NCBI RefSeq assembly: GCF_039555335.1
Contig: NC_092644.1
Location: 43,820,667-43,884,666 of the forward strand
Reading direction: 5' to 3'
DNA: 64,000 nucleotides
Source: Amphiura filiformis
Lineage: Eukaryota; Echinodermata; Ophiuroidea; Amphilepidida; Amphiuridae
Positions within the stretch are counted from its first letter, which is position 1, and the number at the start of each line of letters is the position of its first letter. A program made the position numbers and the translations under genes. Shown here piece by piece: positions 1 to 11,908 of the stretch. Below the pieces are notes generated by a model. It had not been told where the DNA came from. It did not search any database and saw only the letters and a list, made by a program, of their open reading frames with translations.

Positions 1-400
1 CAAAACCCTTTAATAACATTTAAATGTCGGGTTATATAAAGGTCATGAAAACGTTTTTAAAACGTTATTGAAAATATTTTAGGAAAACATTTTTCGCAAA
101 ATATGTTTTAAACCCAAAAATAACATTCTGTTTAGAATGAATTGTACCAAGTTTTCAAAAATGTTTTTGGAATGTTATTAAAACGTTTTTATACCCTCTA
201 TATAACCCGACATTTAAACGTTTTCTGTAAAACATTTTTGTTTGCTGAGCAGTAGATTATCAAAGAATGATTTTTAAGGTTATGAAAACGTTTTATACTC
301 TTAATATACCCTTTATATAACCCGACATTTAAACGTTTTCTGACAACCTTTTATAACCTTTTGCGAATGATGTCGAAAACGTTTTGTGTTTGCTGGGTTG
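1..400. repeat. AACGTTTT-rich repeat with direct and inverted copies of one motif
   Basis: The motif ATATAACCCGACATTTAAA followed by CGTTTTCTG occurs in forward orientation near 200-227 and 315-342, and inverted near 20-40. Many AAAACGTTTT words lie between. The block ends with GAAAACGTTTTGTGTTTGC near 375-394, and the same ending occurs at 41943-41963, so this is a dispersed family. The left part is cut by the window edge. The element class cannot be told from the sequence. Confidence 0.5.
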
Positions 401-2035
401 TCTCTGTGTTTACACTACACGGTTGAGTGCATAGCGTCATAGAGCTGTGTGAGATTCTAGCTGGTAACTAGTGGAAGTACGGGCTGGACGTCATCTGTGA
501 TTGGTTTTTGTCAAAATACCCCGAATGTTCCCTTCATCCAATCAAATTTTTTTTTTATCGAACGAAAGCTAACACTTTTTTTATTACGTCAACAAATGAC
601 GCAATTCAATGTTTATAGCAAGGCGAATGTGGTAAACCTGCTGAAAACGTCCTTTTCACGCACAATTTTTGACCAAAATGTAAGTTTCAAAACTCAAAAC
701 CCCGAGTGATCCTTACAATAGTTTTCAAATTTTCTGTCATTAAATGAAAGATCACACTTCTATTGTCCATATACTAGATTCTTTTCAATGAGCAACGGCC
801 AATTCTCTTTAAATTGCAAATCGTGTCCGAAAAGTTACTATTTATGCCTGTTTTGTCATACGGTTGTAAATTCAATGAACAATGATTTTGCTTAAAGATC
901 GCTTAGAAATTGATATGCGCGCGCGAGCAAAACTATGAATTTTACCCCATTTTGGACCAAAACACGTTGTTTGCTTGGACTATAAATGAAGATGCACATG
1001 ACAAATATTGCTTAATTCTATGTTCTAGGATTTTTGAGGAGGGGACACCCGCCCTTGAAAAAATTTAAGGGGGACGTGTACCCACTTCCACCGCCGATGG
1101 TAGCAAATGTAGCCAGGGTGTAGGCAACTGCACCCCAGGTTGTTGCGAGTTGCGACCACGCCCCAAGGTTTTACAACGCTGAGCTAGCTGCAAAATATCC
1201 GCTTTACTAGTAATCGAATTATTGATCAACGAACAGCCATCGACAAACTTTTTAGATGTACACCTACACCACATTTCGCCATAATTAATTCTAGAAACGC
1301 TTGCTGTTAGAATAAGAAAAATTTTAATGCTAAATTATTGCACATTCTAGGGAAGCGTGGTTACCGTTTTGAAATAACCGAGTGAGAGGGTTTTCAAGAA
1401 AATATTTTCCTGTCAAAACTGAAGCATCCTCTGTATAAAAGAAAATATGAATATTAACTGCACATCATATATAACGATTCGTGATACCCAATTGTGGCAC
1501 ATTTGAGGTCGTTTATGAGGCAGAGAATTTTATTTCAATTTTATATACGCCAAAATATTTTTTAATTGAGCAAGAATAAGGATAGAAAAAACGTTAAAAA
1601 TTCTATGTATAGATAACATTAGACCCGGCAAAAGATTACTGTTTCGTTTTTATGGTAATCTAATCTTTTATTTCCCGAAGAAACATTTGGGGTCTAAAAT
1701 GGATTTTTTATGTAATTGATAAAAACATCGAACGTGTATACAAGAAAAATGGTAGGTTCCTCTATAGTATTCCTCTATAGTATTACTGACCATGGAAATG
1801 TACTGACACCGTGCGAGCACATGTCAAAATCGATATAATGTATTGTCCATATAGACGCGCATTTATCATGTTTATTGTCAATTAACAACAATTGAGCGCT
1901 ATTAATACACATTAATGTTTTTAGGGAAATAAAATTCCAAAATATGGTACGTTTTCTGCTTTTGCTTGTCACGTGGTAGGCCTATATTGAAGTTGCGAGT
2001 ATATCTTCAGATAAGTTTCAAATGGATTCCATCAA
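401..2035. other. Intergenic stretch, no supported gene
   Basis: AT-rich sequence with only short open frames (at most 70 codons) that lack codon bias or recognisable domains. A slightly GC-richer patch lies near 1040-1180. No terminal inverted repeats or tandem arrays were seen here. Confidence 0.5.
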
Positions 2036-2125
2036 GACAAGTGGTCGAGTGGTCTAAGGCGCTAGGCTCATAGAGCATATCCAAAGCGGCGAGGTACGCC
2101 GTGAGTTCGAACCCCGCCTCTGCCA
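2036..2125 (+). pseudogene. tRNA-Leu/Ser-like type II sequence, degenerate
   Basis: An A-box-like segment (GTGGTCGAGTGGTCTAAGG), a long variable arm that can pair as GGCG/CGCC, and a B-box (GAGTTCGAACCCC) come in the right order and spacing for a type II tRNA. The acceptor stem is poorly paired (about three mismatches of seven) and the anticodon arm does not fold normally. It is most likely a tRNA pseudogene or the head of a tRNA-derived SINE. A- and B-boxes may still be able to recruit Pol III. Confidence 0.6.
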
Positions 2126-3370
2126 ATATTTAATAGAAGTAAAATTAAATTTTAACTTTTTTTAAATTTCATATTGGGGAAATGTGACTGGGAGAATTTA
2201 TGTATGGCGTGGAGTGGTGTGATGTACACCCTGGATGTACACTGTATACTCTGACGCCCTCAGTTTCATATTCTAACTACTTTCATAAATAAAACAACAG
2301 AACAGTAGGATGAGGGCGGACAATCATATTCATATAAAGTTCAGAGCATAAAGTCAGCCTTTTTTTTATCCGAAGTGGATTAATTTTGACTGAAACGCTT
2401 TGAAAAAATTGTCCAAATATGTTTAGATTTTTAAGGGTTTTAATTTTTTTCTTAAATCCCGACCGACCGAGGCGTATATTCAGTGAAAGCGTAATTAAAT
2501 GTTTAACAAGAATCTGTCTTTAAAAAAGACAAGTTCACGGATCAGGTGTATAGTACATGTACTTTGAGCTACTTTGGTCTAACATTCAATATTCATATCT
2601 AACCTACTCTGCACTTATTCAACAATAAATAAGTGATATGAGGCTTAATAATGATACCTGCGTCTTGACTCTGGAAAACAATATAAAACCTCATTTTGCA
2701 TTTAGTTTTTTAAGCCACCTCGGGAGCCACCTACAGGATCTCGTTTTGCATTTAGGTTTTTATTGCGTTGCAAAGTAGCAAAACTTTCTTTATATATGGC
2801 CCAATTCGTGGCTGGAAAAGGCTATCCCCTCTTACAACCTATCGACAGGTCTGATTTCTATAATGAGGTGTCACCGGGTTTGCAAGAGATAATAATACCA
2901 AATCTAAACACCATGAAATTTACCACATCACGACCAAGTGTATTGTCAGCATGTGATGGCAATAAGCCAATTGCAAACATGTTTCTTAAAAAGGCTAAAA
3001 AATTCCTACACTGGATAGACTCTTTTCCGGGTTAGGGCTAATTAGTATAAGTTGTCATGTGCGGCAAGATTAGATAAAGGCATACAAACTAGGGTATGAG
3101 ATATTAGGAATTATTTTCTAGACTCTTAACCACAGGGCTGGTGGGCTACAATACCTATTCATGACACAAGATATGTAAGGGATAAACTGTGCATATGAGA
3201 CCGGCCTCAGTGCTAGCCTGAGTCCCTCGGCCCCGATCTCGAAACAATTCAAAATGGCGGAATAAAATGGCCGTTTCTCTATGACCGTGCGTAAGCAGTT
3301 TAAGGACTGGTGGATCAAAACTACCTCAGTGCCCCCTTTTCCCCGGAGGTGGGCGTCTCTCTAATTGAAT
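2126..3370. other. Intergenic stretch, no supported gene
   Basis: A 90-codon open frame lies at 2763-3035 but resembles nothing I know and has no splice or promoter context. Near 3211-3230 the words GCCTGAGTCCCTCGGCC occur. A close relative is at 21968-21985, so a dispersed repeat fragment is present. Confidence 0.45.
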
Positions 3371-3745
3371 GGGCTATTCCAGAAATTAAAGGCACCCTCT
3401 TAAGAAGACACGGGATTCCCAAATTTTTTCACCATTTTTCGCTCTGGGAACCCCCACCCCCAAAAAAAAATAGGTCTTTATTTTCACAACCCTAAAGAAG
3501 ACATGGGAATTCCCAAGAAAAAACACCTTTTTATTTCAGGCTTGGGAATTCCCAAAGTTTTGCCTGTCTTCTTTAGGGACACTATAGGAATTCCCAATTT
3601 TTTAATCATTTTATTGTCAAATGGGAATTCCTTTTTTTTTTCTTCTTTTTTTTTGGATAAAATTTTGGTCTGGGAATTCCCAAAATTGTATGGTACAAAC
3701 TTACATGTCTTCTGTAGGGGGTGCCATTAATTTCTGGAATAGCCC
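3371..3745. mobile_element. Short TIR element (MITE) with repeated GGGAATTCCC palindromes
   Basis: The ends are inverted repeats of about 40 bp with few mismatches, starting GGGCTATTCCAGAAATTAA on the left; the right end is its reverse complement. The trinucleotide AAT flanks both sides and may be the target duplication. Inside, GGGAATTCCC is perfect at 3505-3514, 3544-3553 and 3672-3681, and near-perfect at 3586-3595 and 3623-3632. GGGATTCCC occurs at 3412-3420. No coding capacity is seen, so this is non-autonomous. Confidence 0.75.
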
Positions 3746-3750
3746 AATGT

Positions 3751-3979
3751 GTACGAGGATGTGCCATGGTTTAGGGGTACTTTTCAGCGAAATTAGTATT
3801 TCGATGGGCGGGTTTGAAGACAAAACCATTTGAGCAAAAGTGCCCTTAAAAGCACCCCATTTGGATGCTATTTTTGGATGTTTTTGTAACAAATTGGTAT
3901 ACTGATGGGTTGCAAAACAGCAAAAATTAGGTGTAGAGAAAGTCACCGTCCGAAACTCTGGGTGGCACATCCCTGTACA
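3751..3979. repeat. Dispersed repeat with GGATGTGCCA-type inverted ends
   Basis: The left end (GTACGAGGATGTGCCATGG) and right end (GGTGGCACATCCCTGTAC) are imperfect inverted repeats. A related copy in opposite orientation lies at 13888-14100, sharing the GTGCCA(T/C)GGTTT and GGTACTTTTCAGCGA words and the segment AAATTGGTATACTG. It is a short non-coding dispersed element. Confidence 0.55.
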
Positions 3980-4133
3980 AAAAATCGTTTTCCGTTCCAA
4001 AGACCTCCATTCATTAAGGTAAAACACAATTGATTTTCAAGGCTTGATTCCAGAGGGGCGTAAGTTAATAATGGAAACAGCCATGCAGAAAAGAATGAAC
4101 TCGACCACGCGTGCAATAGTGTATCAATCTGTA

Positions 4134-5684
4134 TGGGCGGCCACATGGGTCAAAAAGGGTCTAAGACTAAGAAAGGGGTGTAAAATTCAAAAAGGGGTCT
4201 AAGACTCAGAAAGGGGTCTAAACGCAGAAAGGGGTGTAAAATCCAAAAAGTGGTCTAAAACGCAGAAAGGGGTCTATACACATCAGAAAGGGGTCTAAAA
4301 CTTAGAAAGGGTGTTAATTCAAAAGGGTCTAAAACTCAGAAAGGGTTGTAAAATACAAAATGGGGTCTAAGACTCAGAAAGGGGTCTAAACACAGGAAGG
4401 GGTGTAAAATCCAAAAACTGGTCTAAAACTCAGAATGGGGTCTAAACACAGAAAGGGACGTAAAATAAGAAAAGGGGTCTAAAACTCAGAACGGGGTGTA
4501 AACACAGAAAGGATGTAAAATAAGAAAAGGGGTCTAAAACTCAGAAAGGTGTCTAAACACAGAAAGGGATGTAAACTAAGAAAAGGGGTCTATAACTCGG
4601 AAAGGGGGCTAAAAACAGAAGGGATGTAAAATAAGAAAAGGGGTCTAAAACTCAGAAAGGGATCTAAACACAGAAAGGGGTGTAAACTAAGAAAAGGGGT
4701 CTATAACTCAGAAAGGGGTCTAAACACAGAAACGGATGTAAACTAAGAAAAGGTGTCTATAACTCAGAAAGGGGGTTAAAAACAGAAAGGGGTGTAAAAA
4801 GAAGAAAAGGGGTCTAAAACTCAGAAAGGGGTCTAAACACAGAAAGGGATATAAAATAAGAAAAGGGGTCTAAAACTCAGAAAGGGGTCTAAACACAGAA
4901 AGAGATGTAAACTAAGAAAAGGGGTCTATAACTCGGAAAGGGGGCTAATAACAGAAAGGATGTAAAATAAGTAAAGGGGTCTAAAACTCAGAAAGGGGTC
5001 TAAACACAGAAAGGGGTGTAAACTTAGAAAAGGGGTCTATAACTCAGAAAGGGGTCTAAACACAGAAAGGGATGTAAAGTAAGAAAAGGGGTCTATAATT
5101 CGGAAAGGGGGCTAAAAACAGAAAGGGGTCTAAACACAGAAAGGGGTGTAAAATAAGAAAAGGGTCTATAACTCGGAAAGGGGGCTAATAACAGAAAGGA
5201 TGTAAAATAAGTAAAGGGGTCTAAAACTCAGAAAGGGGTCTAAGCACAGAAAGGGGTGTAAACTAAGAAAAGGGGTCTAAAACTCAGAAAGGGGTCTAAA
5301 CACAGAAAGGGATGTAAACTAAGAAAAGGTGTCTATAACTCAGAAAGGGGTTAAAAACAGAAAGGGGTGTAAAAGAAGAAAAGGGTCTAAAACTTAGAAA
5401 GGGGTCTAAACACAGAAATGGATGTAAAATAAGAAAAGGGTCTAAAACTCAGAAAGGGGTCTAAACACAGAAAGGGATATAAAATAAGAAAAGGGTCTAA
5501 AACTTAGAAAGGGGTCTAAATACAGAAAGGGATTTAAACTAAGAAAAGGGGTCTAAAACTCATAAGGAGTCTAAACACAGAAAGGGATGTAAACTAAGAA
5601 AAGGGGTCTATAACTCAGAAAGGGGGCTAAAAATAGAAAGGGATGTCAAAGAAGAAAAGGGGTCTAAACACAGAAAGGGAAAAA
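4134..5684 (+). repeat. Minisatellite array 1 (~19-bp submonomers in ~57-bp units)
   Basis: About 1.5 kb of tandem repeats built from ~19 bp submonomers such as GAAAGGGGTCTAAAACTCA, GAAAGGGGTCTAAACACA and GAAAGGGATGTAAAATAA, which tend to alternate as a ~57 bp higher-order unit. The left edge starts with TGGGCGGCCACATGGGTCAA at 4134. The same edge motif terminates array 2 in opposite orientation at 23574. All frames contain stops (GTCTAA), so the array is non-coding. Confidence 0.9.
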
Positions 5685-5984
5685 AACTCGGAACGGTGAA
5701 ACTTGTAAACAAGGTATCTAATCGGAGTATAGTACTATAAAAACGGAAAGGTTATAAATGAAAACAGGGGTATCTAATCGGAGTATTAAAAACTCGGAAC
5801 GGTGAAAAATGAAAACAGGTGTATCTAATCGGAGTACAGTATTAAAAACTCGGAACGGTGAAAAATGAAAACAGGGGTATCTCTTCGGAGTAAAGAAACT
5901 TAAAACTGTGAAAAAGCGAAACAGTGGTTTACTCTTCGGAGTATTAAAAATTCGGGAACTGTGAAAAATGGAAACATGGGCATT
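5685..5984 (+). repeat. Second tandem array (ACTCGGAACGGTGAAAA unit)
   Basis: About five diverged copies of a ~55-60 bp unit containing AAAACTCGGAACGGTGAAAA, GAAAACAGGGGTATCT and AATCGGAGTATTA. It abuts array 1 directly, and the units look like highly diverged relatives joined to it. Array 2 lacks a clear copy of this block. Confidence 0.75.
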
Positions 5985-6010
5985 TCAATACTGTATAAAA
6001 ATATTATTAA

Positions 6011-6260
6011 GGGAGTGTTCATAAATACTTTGGTCATATACTTTTGTATTATATTTCACCAGTTTAGCTTCAATATGACAATTTTTTGCCACAAACCACA
6101 AACTTATTTTGGCGGCAAAACTGCTGGATTCACTGGTTCTCTAACCCCAATGTCAAAAAGAAATATATGCCACTGTTAATGATGTATAATATATTTTTGG
6201 TTTCTTTTTAGGACATGAAGGGGGGATCAAAAATATTTTAGACCATAATTGATGTTGAAT
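6011..6260 (+). mobile_element. One end of a Harbinger-like MITE
   Basis: TTAA followed by GGGAGTGTTCATAAATACTT matches the ends of the complete element at 56940-57884. I found no matching right end before the next element at 6270, so this is a solo or rearranged end. The segment 6049-6140 resembles 12045-12140 (CAGTTTAGCTTCAA, CTGGATTCACT). Confidence 0.5.
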
Positions 6261-6269
6261 AATATTTCA

Positions 6270-6627
6270 TTAAGGGGTACTACACCCTGACCAATTTTGT
6301 GCTTATTTTTGCATTTTTCTCAAAAATTATAGCGCATTGGTGACAAGTAAGATATGTATATTATAGGGCAAGGACTACAACTACTGCACCGAAAAATCGG
6401 CATTTCAAGGCAAGTAGTTATTGATTTATTGATTAAATATTGGTTTCCCTCATTTTTGACTGTAACTCCACAACTGTTGTCTGTGCTGTAATAAAATTTC
6501 CAGTGCAGTAGTTGTAATCCTTGCCCCTATAAAATACATATCTTACTTGTCACCAATGCGCTATAATTTTTGAGAAAAATGCAAAAATAGGCAAAAAAAA
6601 AGTGGGCAGGGGTGTAGTACCCCTTAA
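6270..6627 (-). mobile_element. TTAA foldback MITE, family A (copy 1)
   Basis: TTAA|GGGGTACTACACCCTG on the left and its complement, ending TGTAGTACCCC|TTAA, on the right bound a ~358 bp element with ~135 bp inverted arms. The arms include CTCAAAAATTATAGCGCATT and GGGCAAGGACTACAACTACT. The central spacer is in the reverse orientation compared with copies at 9781, 45235 and 50424. TTAA target use fits piggyBac or Kolobok superfamilies. No ORF. Confidence 0.9.
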
Positions 6628-7267
6628 GGGAACTGAAATGAGCGTTTCGACAGCATTTTTTGTGGGACATGAGAGCACATCAGACCTATCGAATTGCATT
6701 CTGAATACGAAGAATGTCTTTCTGATATCAAATAATTTTCATTTTATGAAATTCACGATATAATACACATTTTATGACAAATTATTAAAATTTGATATTT
6801 TTCACATTTTGGAGATATAACAGTCCTCGAAGTAAATTTTATGAATTTAATGATATAGTCTTAAAGTGTATGTAGCTGGGAGGAAAAGCCGACGATCAAT
6901 TGAAAATTTTGACCTTTCATATTGAAGATATGGATGTTTTTCCCCAAAAGACCTAATTTTTTTGTGTTTTGGGGGAAAAAAATTCATATCTTCAATACGA
7001 AAGGTCAAAATTTTCAATTGATCATCGGATTTTCATTCCACCTACATACACTTTAGGTAGAAATCATCAGATTTATAAAGTTTACTTCGAGTACTGTTAA
7101 ATATCAATTTTTAATGATTTGCCATAAAATGTGTATTACATTGTCAAAAAATCAAAATTATTTGATATCAGAAGGCGATTCTGCGTATTCAGAATGCAAT
7201 TCGATATGTCTGATGTACTCTAATGTCCCACAATAAATACTGTCCAAACGTTCCTACCCGCCCTTAA
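6624..7267. mobile_element. TTAA foldback element, family C (copy 1)
   Basis: A ~640 bp near-complete palindrome. The left arm begins TTAA|GGGAACTGAAATGAGCG and contains TTTGTGGGACATGAGAGCAC; the right arm ends with the complement and ACCCGCCC|TTAA. The turn lies near 6945. Its left TTAA (6624-6627) is shared with the right TTAA of the family A MITE, so one element inserted at the edge of the other. Related copies are at 10603, 54221 and 60928. Confidence 0.85.
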
Positions 7268-9123
7268 TATAAACTTTTAATTAATATATATCCCAATTTA
7301 AAATGTAGTTTGCTCTATCTGTGCCGGACCTTTAGTTACGACGCTATGCATCAGCAGAAATGTAGCAAAGGTCAACGCACTCTCGGCTTGGTGCAATTTT
7401 ACTAAGGCCTACGCTTAGTTGTTGGCCTACCCTTCATACTCGTTCAAACCGTTGTTCCGGGGAGGGGCACTCCTATAATATTGGTGCGTGTCATGTGCCT
7501 GTCAATAGACCCCATTTTTCCAGTGAGGCAAATCTGCCACCCGATGACCCCCTTTTTAATTCAGCTTAGGGGCTGTGCAATGAGCCCTGGGAAGGGTAAA
7601 ATGGGGGGACTTTTTGGCAAGCCGAGAGGAGGGGGCAAGCAATTTTGGGTACACATTCAAGGGGCGCCTTTAAAGCTAAGTAAAAGGAAAACAATACGGA
7701 AACGTTTATGCAAATTTTCCTGCTCCCTGCGCCCGCAACATGTAGGCCTATCATTTTTAGATTATTAAGGTTTGTAAATTGAGATCCCAAAAATTTGGCA
7801 TATGCAAGGGGAGAGGGGAAAACAATTTTGGCAGGCAGGCTGAGAGTGGCATATAGTCTCCTCCTCCGCCGGTAATAATGGAGTGAGTAGGATTAAACCG
7901 GCCGCGGTGGCCTATGAATTATTTTGCTGTCTACTGTAGATAGCCGATAATTTCGAGCGAAATAAACACTGAATAAAAAATAACACAAAAAAAAAGAAAC
8001 GTACCCGTATCGTGGAGATAGACCTATTAAGTATTATTATTATTAGTATTATAATAATACTATGCTCTCGAAATAAATGCTCTTGAGATAAATATAGGCC
8101 CTGCACCTTTTTCTAAATGGTAAACGATCCTTTATGAGAAATTCAATTTTTAGCTAAAATAGAAACAAAATTTACAGGTCGTCGTGAATCATGATCCTTG
8201 CAGTAGAGGGGTGACCGTATTTGCCGGATGTCAAATTTGACACCCATTGTTAGTGCAAGGGTGAATGTGAAATATTTTAATAAAGCATCACAAAAGGAAC
8301 CCATTATTTTTTTTTTGAGGCAACTTATTAATTCAATTGTTTTTAGCACAAAAACATCGACATTTTTGCTTAAAATTGTTTTCCCCATAAATTTTACAAA
8401 CGTATATCTATTTTTTTTTTATGTTCGATCACCCCGTTCCATTAAAAAAAAAGCTCACCCATTAATTGAGTCCAATATTGATCGGTCCTTACACCAGTCA
8501 CCATGAATTGAAAACAAACACATAGATACATTTTAATTGGGTAATTGTCACTTTATTTTTCTAACACATGACATAATGCACACGTCACCACGAAAACAAA
8601 CACATATTATGTAAACTTCTTATTCAGTGTCTTTAACACATGATTGACATGGTGCCAAAACACACACAAAGTATTCCAACATGTGGTCAGCAATCAGCAT
8701 ATGATTCAAACCAAAAATACACCAAAGTTGAATGTAACAGTATAACACCTAAAACAAGTGAACATTGATTTGTTACAAATTTTACTGGTAGTGTATTATT
8801 CTGAAGATCAGGGACGTAGCCCATGGACCTCGTCCACCCGCTTGATGCGCCCCAGTGGAATATGCATACTTAACATTAAAAGGTGTTTTTGTCTTTCAAT
8901 GTTTTTGTTGATTTAGGACAGGGGTGTCTATTCTTCCAGAAAATATTCCTACACCCTACCGCGGTGTATCACAGCCTTCCCCAGATTCTTCCTCTACTCG
9001 AATCAAAATGGACCCAAAATGGAAAATGTTATGCTGATTGCTATCTATGTGTAGTTTCTTGTTCCTCCCTTCTCTAACTGAATATAGGTGAGTATTATTT
9101 TGTCAGCCCCAGAAACTTTTAAT
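7268..9123. other. Intergenic stretch with one MITE end
   Basis: TTA|GGGGCTGTGCAAT at 7566-7581 matches the terminus of the Harbinger-like element at 18928-19347. The downstream words (CCGAGAGGAGGGGGCAAGC, GCAAATTTTCCTGCTCCCTGC) match its interior. The opposite end was not found, so it is a truncated copy ending before about 7860. From there to 9123 I see only AT-rich sequence with no supported gene. Confidence 0.5.
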
Positions 9124-9316
9124 CAGTGGCGTAGATGGGGTTGGAAAAAAACTTTTGAAGCATAGTGAATCCAACACCTTTTGACAACAGAATAAGTTTA
9201 TTGTACAAATACATTGGGGGGGGGGGGGCATCAACATGGGGGATGATTGTATGGACCCCCCCCCCCCCTGGCAAAATATTGTGGGATTTACCCCCCCCCG
9301 GATCTACGCCCATCAA
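9124..9316. mobile_element. Small TIR repeat with GGCGTAGAT ends
   Basis: Inverted ends TGGCGTAGATGGGG and CCCCCCGGATCTACGCCCA enclose G- and C-homopolymer tracts. A related one-ended copy starts at 11909 (GGCGTAGATCCAGAGGGG) and shares CAATATTTTGCCA and GGTCCATACAA(T/C)CATCCCC. Non-coding. Confidence 0.6.
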
Positions 9317-9780
9317 CTGTTAGGTGTTGTAAGTTAATTGTTCTAATTCTGTCTTCCCTTTAAACATGAAATCCTCCTTAGATGGTACAGTCTGGACACT
9401 GAATTGCATCTAAGGACTAACGGTTTAAAGAGGAGACAGACTCAGACTGTCAAACACCTTCAGGACTGTGATTTATTATTTTCAGGATGTGTGAGAGTTC
9501 AGTTTTTTTGGTTTTGATTTTCAACTTTTTTGTACCTGGTACACTAACTTGCTCATACAAAAGTATAGGATCTTTCCAAATTACAGATTTTTGCTGGCTG
9601 ATTTCAGCTTTTTGCTAGCTGTTTTCAGCTTTTGTTTAGCTCTTTAGAATTAAAATTCTTCTGTATAGCAGAGTTTCAAGATTGCCACTCATCTAGGGAA
9701 GGATAATCAATGGTTTGGATCTGAAGCTTAAAGGGAAGACAAACTTGGACAAGTTAATATCCATCATGTTCATAGAGCTG

Positions 9781-10142
9781 TTAAGGGGTACTACACCCTG
9801 CCCAATTTTGTGCCCATTTTGTATTTTTCTCAAATTCAAAACATTATAGCACATTGGGGACAAGTAAGATATGTATATTATAGGGGCAAGGACTACAACT
9901 ACTGCACTGGACATTTTATTTCAGCACAGACAACAGTTGTGGAGTTACAGTAAAAAATGAGGGAAAACCAACATTTGATCAATAAATCAATAACTACTTG
10001 CTTTGAGTTGCTGAATTTGCAGTACAGTAATTGTAGTCCTGGCCCCTATAATATAAATATCTTACTTGTCACCAATGTGCTATAATTTTTGAGAAAAATG
10101 CAACAATAGGCACAAAATTGGACAGGGTATAGTACCCCTTAA
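9781..10142 (+). mobile_element. TTAA foldback MITE, family A (copy 2)
   Basis: Starts TTAA|GGGGTACTACACCCTG and ends AGTACCCC|TTAA with long inverted arms. The arms carry several substitutions (CAAATTCAAAACATTATAGC), so this copy is older than the 50424 copy. Confidence 0.9.
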
Positions 10143-10602
10143 GTTAGCTAACTGGCAGTTCTATCTTCACTTAGAATCCCAAATGCTTCCCTAGAAAGTT
10201 AGGTGTCCAAACTGAAAAGAAAATAGATTTTGTATGAAATATGCGAAGCAGGAATCAGCTCCCTTTAATCTTTGTGTGCATTATTACCTTTCCTGTAGTA
10301 TGACCACAAGAATTACTCGTCCGTTTTTATGCTAAAGCATCCCTGGTTTCCCTCAAAATAATTATTTTTGGGATGGGGATGGGTAAAAGCCAAGAGACCA
10401 GACTGCTACATGTAGGCCTATAATGCTATGAACCCATTATAATTCTTCCCTAAATGACACTTGATTCAGGTACCTTGTAGAGCAATTACTGCCAGCCAGT
10501 GACTATATCTATTTCACCAAATTAGTTCATTTTATTTTAATCTTTGAATCCTGTTGATTTTTTCCTCTCTTTTTAAAATCAATAACACAAAATTCCCCAT
10601 CC

Positions 10603-11314
10603 CCATTCTGGATATGAGGAATGTCCTTCTGATATCAAATAATTTTAATTTTTTGAAATTCGCGATATAATACAAATTTTATGACAAATTATTAAAATTT
10701 GATATTTTTTAAATTTCTGATATTTAACAGTCACTTCTCAAAGTAAACTTTCTAAACCTAAGGACCGTTCACTTGTAAGGGGGCGCCTGATGTAAAAAAG
10801 GGGGCCCTGAAAATTTTAACCCTCCTAAGGGGGGGCCCTGAAAAAAATGACCACACATTTTCCTGGAAAATTAAGTTTATATGCTTTTTTCTATGGGGTT
10901 GACCCATAATATTCATAATCAAAAGGGGGGCCCCAAAAAATTTTGTGATGAAATTTTTTTGCATCAGGCCCCCCTTACAAGTGTTTGTGAACAGTCCCTA
11001 ATGATATGTACTTAAAGTGTATGTAGTTGGGATGAAAAGCCGACGATCAGTTGAAAATATTGACCTTTCATATTGAAGATATACATTTTTTCGTAAAAAG
11101 ACCTAATTTTTGGTGTTTTGGGAAAAAAAATCCATATCTTCAATACAAATTTACAAACGGTCAAAATTTTCAATGGATCGTCGGCTTTTCATCCCAGTTA
11201 CATACAGATACACTTTAAGTACATATCATTAGATTTGGAAAGTTTACTTTGAGGACTGTTGTATATCAATTTTTAATCATTTGCCATAAAATGTGTATTA
11301 TATTGCAAATTTTA
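10603..11314. mobile_element. TTAA foldback element, family C (copy 2, interrupted and end-truncated)
   Basis: Both inner arms are recognisable: GAATGTCCTTCTGATATCAA near 10618 and CATTTGCCATAAAATGTGTA near 11279, with the turn near 11105. The left arm is split at 10759-11001 by a Harbinger-like MITE. The outer ~60-90 bp of each arm, including the TTAA ends, is missing. Confidence 0.75.
10762..10998. mobile_element. Harbinger-like MITE nested in a foldback element
   Basis: The left end GGACCGTTCACTTGTAAGGG and right end CCCTTACAAGTGTTTGTGAA then CAGTCCC are inverted repeats. TAA flanks both sides (10759-10761 and 10999-11001). A TAA/TTA duplication and GGG-starting termini fit PIF/Harbinger. 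The interior is rich in G and C runs and has no transposase. The better preserved sibling is 53948-54220. Confidence 0.8.
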
Positions 11315-11908
11315 AAAGCACCTAATTTAGGCAAATTTTGGTGCTTTTTTTTAATGTCAGCATCCATTAGTCTGTGTGGCAGTGGCACATCCTTGCACAA
11401 AATGTTTTGAAGAACCCCGTTGGTCAAATTCAGCAGGTGATGTCTACTAGTGCCTGATAGGTAGGCCTACATGTAGGCCCTACCTGCCATGTTCTTGACA
11501 AGTTGTCTTTTTCTGTCAATTGTTTTTCCCTCAAATTTAAATGTGATTTACACCACAGATCCTGGAAGTTTACACATATCATCACTATCATCATCTCGAT
11601 CTTTCTCTTGCTTTAGCTTGCTGCTGTGTTGCTGCAGGTGGTTCCTTCCAGTTCCAGTACAAATTTCATCTGTAAAATAAACCAAAATATCAATTAAAAA
11701 TGTTTAAATACATTTTTCTCACCAATATTAAATTGAACAACCTACTGAGCCCCAGGGTTTTCTTTAAGCATTTTGCTGAAGGGGTATTTTCAAATTTTTT
11801 GACCCTTTCAATTGTAAATTTTTCATCTGAAGGAGTCAAAAACATTGCTCATGGGGTATTTTTATAATATTATTTTTGAAGACATTTTTAACAATATGTG
11901 TGTTTTTG

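Noticed and set aside
2036..2125. Functional tRNA gene
   Set aside because: Acceptor and anticodon stems do not pair adequately.
2763..3035. 90-codon open frame on the plus strand
   Set aside because: No recognisable domain, no splice or promoter context, and its length is within what AT-rich DNA gives by chance.
4134..5684. CRISPR array
   Set aside because: Contiguous diverged monomers with no unique spacers, in a eukaryotic context.
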